From the NCBI GenBank assembly GCA_037039925.1, contig JAXRKP010000283.1, positions 1 to 64,000 of the forward strand: DNA of 64,000 bases, given 5' to 3'. The translations under genes and the position numbers were made by a program. Positions 57,731-64,000 of this stretch are shown in pieces; positions within the stretch are counted from its first letter, which is position 1, and each line of letters starts with the position of its first letter. The stretch comes from Doris montereyensis. Lineage: Eukaryota; Mollusca; Gastropoda; Nudibranchia; Dorididae. The notes under the pieces are model-generated. The model did no database searches. It saw only the letters and a list, made by a program, of their open reading frames with translations, and was not told the origin of the DNA.

Positions 57731-57984
57731 GAAACTGAAACAAAGCAAATTAATTCTAGATAATCTACGTAATTGTTTGTCAGTTCAGTGCCTACTCGTT
57801 CTTTGTCTGAAAAAAAAGGATTAAACTCAAACATCACGAATTTGGCTTATTTCGTCCATATACGTTTTCGCTTTTCGTAGCTTATCATTTTAAGTTACTA
57901 ATTATGATTCACTGGTTATTAACACGTCATGGCACTGCCGTGTTAGGACATTGTGTACACGGCTTTATGGAGCGAGGCTTGATT

Positions 57985-58332
57985 TCATTTGATTTGATTT
58001 TACCCACATTCACAACTAAGGGAGTTTCGGAGTTTTTGGTAGGATTTTTTAAAAATTTTGCCAGGATTGCCCTAGTGTAAACGGTCAATGGATCTTTAAC
58101 GGGCATAAATTGTTATGATCTGCCAGCGGTATCTATTTTGTATCGTTCATTTCCGACGACGGACTAGGTGTCGATCCATCTACCTGTACCAGGGTGGGGT
58201 GGGGGGGGGGGGGGGGCATGGGATTGGTTTTACTTGAAAAAAAATCGGAAGAAATATTTCAACCACTTGGGCTTGAACCCCCGACCTTTTGGTTGAGAGG
58301 CCGCTAACTTGCCTCTGGACCACCAAGTCCTC
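57985..58332 (-). repeat. tRNA-derived SINE, family A
   Basis: Tail GATTTGATTTTACCCACATTCACAACTAAGGGAG, body ATGGATCTTTAACGGGCAT and CTAGGTGTCGATCCATCTACC. Head complement GGGCTTGAACCCCCGACCTTTTGGTTGAGAGGCCGCTAACTTGCCTCTGGACCACC. A G run lies at 58198-58217. Confidence 0.9.

Positions 58333-58430
<98 letters not shown>
58333..58430. repeat. (CTA)n microsatellite
   Basis: About 33 CTA units directly at the 5' edge of the family A SINE. Confidence 0.97.
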
Positions 58431-58774
58431 GTGGAGGTAATAGGCTAGTAAGAATGTTCTGAGAATACTTGCCCTGTCGAACAAGACTGCCTTGTATAGT
58501 TCTATTCTAACCATCGGATTGGTGGCTATCTTTATTGAGGTCTCAGATTTTCAGCCAAAAAACTCAGAAAATGTTTCAACCGTACGTCACCGGATCTTTT
58601 GCCTTGACAGGCGCCCGGTGTCTCTGAAGATAAGATTCTCCCCATAATGGAACAACATTAATAAGCAGAAGCTGAATAAGTATTGGACATTTAATGACTT
58701 TGAAAAACACAATTTGGAAAAACAAAAAGTGAGGGTTCTGAAGACCAACTAAAATTATGTCACAAGGCGATGTG

Positions 58775-60530
58775 ACTGGTTTCGAACCACAACAATAAAG
58801 ACAAGAGATTTTGTCTTATTTCAAACCACAACAACAGAGACAAGACGATGATCTTATTTAAACCACAACAACAGAGACAAGACGATATAAGTCTTATTTC
58901 AAACCAAACAACAGAGGCAAGACGATAGAAGACTGGTTTTGAACCACAACAACAGAGACAAGACGATACAAACTTACCAAACCACAACAAAGAGACAAGA
59001 CGATATAAGATCTTATTTCAAACCACAACAACAGAGACAAGACGATATATCTTAGAAACCACAACAACAAGGCAAGACGATAGAAGAAATTTCGAACCAC
59101 AACAACAGAGACAAGACGATGTAACATTTGATTTCAAACCATTTGAACAGAGGCAAGACGATAGAAGACTGGTTTTGAACCACAACAACTAGAGTCAAGG
59201 CGATAGAAGACTGATTTCAAACCACAACCCTAGAGACAAGACGATAGAAGACTGGTTTTGAACAACAACAACAGAGGCAAGACGATAGATCTGGTTTTTT
59301 TTTGAACATCGTCACACGGGGAACAACCAACAACAGAGGCAAGACGATAGAAGACTGGTTTTGAACAACAACAACAGAGGCAAGACGATATAAGACTGGT
59401 TTTGAACAACAACAACAGAGACAAGACGATATAATAGTAGAAGACTGGTTTCAAACCTCAACAACAGAACAAGACGATAGAAGGCTGATTTCGAACCAAA
59501 CAACAGAGACAAGACGATAGAAGACTGGTTTTGAACAACAACAGAGACAAGACGATAGAAGACTGGTTTTGAACCACAACAACAAGAGACAAGACGATAG
59601 AAGACTGATTTCAAACCACAACAACAGAGGCAAGACGATAGAAGACTGGTTTTGAACCCCAACAACAGAGGCAAGACGACAGAAGACTGGTTTTGAACAA
59701 CAACAACAGAGACAAGACGATAGAAGTCTTATTTCAAACCCAACAACAGAGACAAGACGATATAATAGAAGACTGGTTTCGAACCACAACAACAGAGGCA
59801 AGACGATATAAGTCTTATTTCAAACCACAACAACAGAGACAAGACGATAGAAGTCTTATTTCAAACCACAACAATAGAGACAAGACGATAGAAGTCTTAT
59901 TTCAAACCACAACAACAGAGACAAGACGATAGAAGTCTTATTTCAAACCACAACAACAGATGCAAGACGATAGAAGATTAACTTTGAACCACAACAACAG
60001 AAGATGAAGACAATAGAAGACTGGTTTTGAACCACAACAACAGAGACAAGACGATAGAAGACTGGTTTTGAACAACAACAGAGGCAAGACGATAGAAGAC
60101 TGGTTTTGAACAACAGACAAGACTATAGAAGACTGGTTTTGAACAACAGAGACAAGGCGATAGAAGACTGGTTTCGAACAACAACAACAGAGGCAAGACG
60201 ATAGAAGACTGGTTTCGAACCACAGCAACAGAGACAAGACGATAGAAGACTGGTTTCGAACCACAACAACAGAGGCAAGGCGATAGAAGACTGGTTTCGA
60301 ACAACAACAACAACGGAGGCAAGGCGATAGAAGACTGGTTTTGAACCACAACAACAGAGACAAGACTATAGAAGACTGGTTTTGAACCACAACAACAGAG
60401 ACAAGGCGATAAAAGACTGGTTTCGAACCACAACAACAGAGACAAGGCGATAGAAGACTGGTTTCGAACCACAACAGAGACAAGACGATAGAAGACTGGT
60501 TTTGAACAACAGAGGCAAGACGAATGACGA
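58775..60530. repeat. 41-bp satellite array, about 42 copies
   Basis: The unit GAAGACTGGTTTTGAACCACAACAACAGAGACAAGACGATA varies in length mainly by loss or gain of CAA and by TCTTATTTCAAAC replacing CTGGTTTTGAAC. Long Leu/Ser/Cys frames on the - strand are repeat artefacts. No parent element found in the window. It ends about 230 bases from the histone-gene stem-loop. Confidence 0.95.
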
Positions 60531-60758
60531 CAGATCGTGAGCTTCTTTCCGACATAAGGTTCAGAAAGCAATGTCCAACTACAGATAAGCTACGAGTAGA
60601 TCTAACAAATAAATAAATAAGGATGTCTAAATTTCACATAATATTAATATTATAACGACGTCAGTGATAATAGGCTAACAAACGTGATAACGATGATGAA
60701 AATTATAATAAAATAGCGATCATAGCCAACATTCTTATCATTTGAAAGATTTGTGGGT

Positions 60759-60774
60759 GGCTCTAAAAAGAACC
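60759..60774 (-). terminator. Histone-type mRNA 3' stem-loop
   Basis: On the - strand: GGTTCT-TTTT-AGAGCC followed by ACCCACAAA. This fits the metazoan histone consensus (GGYYCT-TYTN-AGRRCC with ACCCA after it). It lies about 45 bases downstream of the stop of the H1-like gene on the same strand, the usual spacing. It implies 3' processing by SLBP/U7 rather than polyadenylation. A U7-pairing purine element is not certain; AAAGAT-like and AAGAATG sequences follow on the - strand. Confidence 0.85.
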
Positions 60775-60818
60775 GGAAAAAAAATTGAGTAAATAAAAAG
60801 TGAGCACTTTTTCAAGTC

Positions 60819-61373
60819 TTATGAAGTTTGCTCCGATTGCGAGTCAACATCAGTTGCTTCCGCCTGGTAAGGTCTATCGTCTTTCGTTTTCTCGCTTTTT
60901 CGCTCTTCCAGTGCGTGCTTTGTGTGCGTTTGATGACGCCTTCCACTACCTCCACTACCGAGGTTCATGCTCCGTCTGTGGTGTCTGTGCCGTCGTCGCC
61001 TTCTGTGCGATGGTGTGCGGTGGTCTCGCGCGTGACGCTTGGATCTGCGGGCCGGTCCTCTGTGGTGCTTCTTCACCCTGTAAAGCAAACTGCCTCCAGG
61101 CCGATACACGGCACCGTCCCGGACAGCTTTGTACAGCGCTTTCTGCACTCGAGCTCGGCTTATTCTGGATTCGACGAGCCCCCGTCTGACGAGGAAGTCT
61201 GCAATCTGGTTCCTAGAGGAGCCATGGGGTGACCCTATGACCTCTATAGCTGTAAGAACTAGGTCGTCGAAATTCGAGGCGTTGGCCAGGACATCGTTGC
61301 TATCGTTTTGTACTGGCGATTCAGAACTGGAGGAAGACATGGCGTTGGAACGCTGAACATGCGCCTTTGACAT
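60819..61373 (-). CDS. Linker-histone-like (H1/H15 domain) protein with Arg/His-rich tail
   Basis: 184 residues, no intron. Residues 1-33 are a Ser-rich polar head. Residues about 35-101 form an H15 winged-helix domain: FDDLVLTAIEVIGSPHGSSR, NQIADFLVRRGLVESRIS, RVQKALYKAVRDGAVYRPGG, SLLYRVKK. This follows the H1 pattern (helix 1, GSS, helix 2, +VxKAL+KAVxxG wing, then GS). Residues 102-135 are RHH-rich (KRHARDH, HRRRRRHRHHRR) rather than the usual Lys/Ala/Pro tail. Residues 136-155 are Gly/Ser then His-rich. The last 25 residues are acidic and polar. A histone stem-loop follows the stop. It should bind linker DNA or chromatin; the Arg-rich tail suggests a germline or sperm H1/protamine-like role, which is inference. 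The start is Met1; Met12 is a possible alternative. Confidence 0.88.
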   Translation of the reverse strand: MSKAHVQRSNAMSSSSSESPVQNDSNDVLANASNFDDLVLTAIEVIGSPHGSSRNQIADFLVRRGLVESRISRARVQKALYKAVRDGAVYRPGGSLLYRVKKHHRGPARRSKRHARDHRTPSHRRRRRHRHHRRSMNLGSGGSGRRHQTHTKHALEERKSEKTKDDRPYQAEATDVDSQSEQTS

Positions 61374-61547
61374 CGGCTTGTGATGGAAGGTCGAAACACA
61401 CGGTTTGAATGGCGTCTTTGTATCACTGCGCGGACGTCAGAGAAGAACGCATGCCTTTCTTTAGTGTGTCAATGTTGTAATATTCGGTCTTCGAGGCTGG
61501 CAGACTGTAATACGGTTTCTACATGCACATGTATATTGGATTTCCCA

Positions 61548-61554
61548 TTATATA
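61548..61554 (-). promoter_or_regulatory. Possible TATA box of the H1-like gene
   Basis: TATATAA on the - strand, about 175 bases upstream of the ATG, with CCAAT about 10 bases further downstream. The distance is long for a histone gene, so this is only a candidate. Confidence 0.25.
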
Positions 61555-61689
61555 TGTTATTTACTTAAAATTGTCTCTTGTTACTGTTAGTGTTAGCTTA
61601 CCTTTTATCTGCCGGCTTTGGTTTGTCTGTCTAATTGTCTGTTGGCAACGTTACTAAGTACAGCGTAGTAAGATCGGATTTCGATTAAA

Positions 61690-62270
61690 TGAAAGTTTCA
61701 CGATGGGTGGGGGAGGTGGTACAGATACAAGTACATGAGATCACCATCTGGTAAATGTAGCAGGAATCAGAATGGGTCGGAGAGGAGGTGGTACAAATAC
61801 AAGTACATGAGATCACCATCTGGTACACGTAGCAGGAATCAGAATGGGTCGGAGAGGAGATGGTACAAATACAAGTACATGAGATCACCATCTGGTAAAT
61901 GTAGCAGGGATCAGAATGGGTCGGAGAATGGTACAAATACAAGTACATGAGATCACCATCTGGTAAATGTAGATCAGAATGGGTCGGAGAGGAGGTGGTA
62001 CAAATACAAGTACATGAGATCACCATCTGGTAAATGTAGCAGGGATCAGAATGGGTCGGAGGGAGATGGTACAAATACAAGTACATGAGATCACCATCTG
62101 GTAAATGTAGCAGGGATCAGAATGGGTCGGAGAGGAGGTGGTACAAATACAAGTACATGAGATCACCATCTGGTACATGTAGCAGGGGTCAGAATGGGTC
62201 GGAGAGGAGATGGTACAAATACAAGTACATGGGATCACCATCTGGTACATGTAGCAGGAATTTCTGAAAG
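61690..62270. repeat. 72-bp tandem array, about 8 copies
   Basis: The unit ATCACCATCTGGTAAATGTAGCAGGAATCAGAATGGGTCGGAGAGGAGATGGTACAAATACAAGTACATGAG is nearly identical between copies, with small deletions in some. It lies about 320 bases upstream of the H1-like gene start. Confidence 0.95.
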
Positions 62271-62399
62271 GCTGTTTATCATTGTGAGATAGACTTATGG
62301 ATATTGTCAGCATTTGCACAAGCAATTAAAAAAATTGCTACACTTCTGATTATTAACTTTGGTGGAGATTTTGCGTTTGCTGAATGCTTTTCTAGCTAT

Positions 62400-62475
62400 C
62401 TTAAATAATAATAATAATTATTATTATTATTATTATAAATATTATTATCATTATTATCATTATTAATATTATTGT
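62400..62475. repeat. (AAT)n/(ATT)n microsatellite
   Basis: ATA and ATT trinucleotide blocks in opposite phase, foldback-prone. The surrounding 62271-62874 has no gene; GC-rich, G-rich sequence at 62640-62720 has an open frame of low-complexity composition only. Confidence 0.9.
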
Positions 62476-62874
62476 TACTAGCTTTAGCCCCCGATGCTGT
62501 CTTATCTTCAACATTTATTAATTTATTTCGTGTTTAATCTATTCTGCGCCCTTGGGTAATTAAAAATACCACCATTGTTCTACATCTGACATTGTATCTA
62601 AATATCGTCTCGGTCTGCCGTGGCATGATAATGGGCGATTGAGAGGAGGATGGAGCTTTGTGTGTGTGGAGGGGGAGGGGGGCGAGGCGAAGGCGACGGT
62701 GCGGTGCGGGTATGGACGAGTGTGCACGTGTGTGCGAATGTTAATCACGGTTATATATTATTATGTTCAATTGTGTTATATGATGGTGCAAGTGAATAAT
62801 GTTTTGAACCACATATTGTTATGTGTAAACTTATTGTACTAAATGTATTTTGTAACATGAGAAATGTAAATCAA

Positions 62875-63070
62875 AAGAATTGCCTTGGGGCTCGAACCAG
62901 TGTCGTCGTGATTACCAGCTCTACTTTTTCATATTAACACAAGATCATCTCAACCTATCTCTGAGTTCTGTCCGAGTCAAAGGAAAACAGAGACAACGTT
63001 GTGGAAAAAAACCCACCTGCTAGCTCACAACACTACTAGTACTAGTGACTTTCAGCTGCGATGCCTCAGA
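62875..63070 (-). repeat. SINE family C, rearranged
   Basis: GGGGCTCGAACCAGTGTCGTCGTGATTACCAGCTC, then body pieces (AACACAAGATCATCTCAACCTATCTCTGAG; GACAACGTTGTGGAAAAAAACCCACCTGC) and CAGCTGCGATGCCTCAG. Confidence 0.7.
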
Positions 63071-63299
63071 AAAGTTGAGCCTAACTACTAACTGGTTGAG
63101 CAATAATGACGCTAGGTCGGGTCGCAAGTTGGTTTGTTTCTTTTTGTACATACATACTTTAGAACTAGAAGACAACCGGATTGATGATAATATCGTCTAA
63201 TATCATTAATGATAATACTAATACTAATAATAGTAATAACTATAAATGATTTTCAACCTTTGACCTCCGAGTTTCCTAATCTTCGGGCTGCAGGGTAGG

Positions 63300-63606
63300 G
63301 GAGATTGATTTGATTTTACCCACGTCCAACAACCACGGTGATCTCGGGGTTTTTACTTCTTTGTAGGTTTTTTAATTTTTGCCCGGACTGCCCTGGAAAC
63401 AGCCAAGGGATGTTTAGCGTGCACAGAGTGTTGTGATCTGCGCACAGGACCTCCTTTTTATCATACGTCTCTGATGGGACTAGGTGTCGATCCACCAACC
63501 AGGGAGGTAGAGTTTGCTCGAAAAAATGTTTCAACCGTTGGCGGGGATCGAACCCACTACTTTTTGGTTTAGAGGCCGATACCTTGCCTCTGGGCTACCG
63601 AGCCCC
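63300..63606 (-). repeat. tRNA-derived SINE, family A
   Basis: Tail TTGATTTGATTTTACCCACGTCCAACAACCACGGTGATCTCGG. Head complement GGGATCGAACCCACTACTTTTTGGTTTAGAGGCCGATACCTTGCCTCTGGGCTACCGAGCCCCC. Confidence 0.92.
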
Positions 63607-63721
63607 CTGTGGGATAGGGGACCGCCTTTTACCCATTAAAATGGTGTCCTGGGATCTTGCAAAAGATGTATTTTCATCATCATCATGTCGTTTGTAAAAC
63701 AAACCTAATAGAGTGTAGGCC

Positions 63722-64000
63722 TACACAATGTTGTCTGTGAAGGACATTGTCTCTGTCCTAAAGTAACACTTTTGTCTGTGAAGGACATTATCTCTGTCCT
63801 GAAGTAACACTTTTGTCTGTGAAGGACATTGTCTCTGTCCTGCAGTAACGCTTTTGTCTGTGAAAGACAATGTCTCTGTCCTGAAATAACATATTGTCTG
63901 TGAAGGACAATGTCCTGCCTGAAGTAACACTTTTGTCTGTGAAAGACAATGTCTCTGTCCTGAAATAACACTTTTGTCTGTGAACGACATTGTCTCTGTC
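63722..64000. repeat. 41-bp tandem array, about 7 copies, runs off the window
   Basis: The unit TTTTGTCTGTGAAGGACATTGTCTCTGTCCTGAAGTAACAC. GTCTGTGAAGGACA..TGTCTCTGTCCTGAAG is partly self-complementary (AGGACA/TGTCCT), so each unit can fold. Confidence 0.93.

Noticed and set aside
59938..60571. About 200-residue Leu/Ser/Cys frames on the - strand resembling membrane proteins
   Set aside because: They follow the 41-bp satellite unit, and two frames give the same kind of hydrophobic repeat. No start context or family match.
60800..61232. Two + strand frames of about 130 residues opposite the H1-like gene
   Set aside because: Shadow frames of the - strand gene. The - strand frame has the H15 domain and the downstream stem-loop.
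61685..62325. Thr/Cys/Ser-rich frames on the - strand (MVISCTCICT repeats)
   Set aside because: Translation of the 72-bp array.

Overview
This is animal nuclear DNA, most likely from a lophotrochozoan and probably a gastropod mollusc. The taxon is an inference from gene structure, repeat style and AT-rich introns; nothing in the window proves a species. The evidence for a eukaryote is one long intron-rich gene with canonical GT/AG junctions, a separate intronless gene ending in a metazoan histone-type 3' stem-loop, and a dense load of tRNA-derived SINEs, LINE fragments, DNA transposons, microsatellites and minisatellites.

The main gene lies on the + strand from before 10.2 kb to about 45.78 kb. 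It encodes a SECISBP2/SECISBP2L-type SECIS RNA-binding protein, the factor that recruits the selenocysteine machinery to selenoprotein mRNAs. Fourteen coding exons can be placed. They cover the N-terminal LSAE...FVP and CYPFVQ motifs (10204-10424), low-complexity and EFPDLL-type regions (18.6-25.4 kb), the EISLEQ segment (28.3 kb), the Sec-incorporation (SID) motif (30.0 kb), and the L7Ae RNA-binding domain with its upstream IHSRRFRE...DPVKAKSKRRL part (34.3-43.0 kb). The last exon is acidic (43954-44712). From 30000 onward every exon phase fits its neighbour without a break. The N-terminal exons, by contrast, show several reading-frame breaks beside homopolymers and simple repeats. The last exon stops just before a good conserved tail that is readable one frame over. 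Both patterns look more like small consensus errors than a dead gene. The first coding exon is not certain.

The second gene is on the - strand at 60819-61373. It is an intronless linker-histone (H1/H15 winged-helix) protein of 184 residues with an Arg/His-rich tail instead of the usual Lys/Ala/Pro tail. About 45 bases after its stop lies a GGTTCT-TTTT-AGAGCC stem-loop followed by ACCCA, the hallmark of replication-dependent histone mRNAs. It is the most distinctive finding here.

The rest is repeats. At least five tRNA-like SINE families (called A-E here) recur on both strands. A near full-length but broken LINE (about 6.34-9.63 kb, -) has a tandem-repeated 5' end and a (GAAA)n tail, and pieces of the same or related LINEs occur at 26.1, 30.4-31.9, 53.3 and 56.3-57.3 kb. 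DNA transposons include a 792-bp hAT-like element (3890-4681), a Tc1-type element with long inverted termini (15369-17853) that carries a broken piggyBac copy, and TTAA-targeting MITE-like elements at 30.6, 40.9 and 48.1 kb. A recurring theme is that tandem arrays arise inside transposable elements: a 26-bp array inside a SINE, a 44-bp array inside a MITE, a 52-bp array from a Tc1 transposase segment, and a roughly 50-bp array from a SINE tail. Large unexplained satellites flank the histone gene (41 bp, 58.8-60.5 kb; 72 bp, 61.7-62.3 kb).
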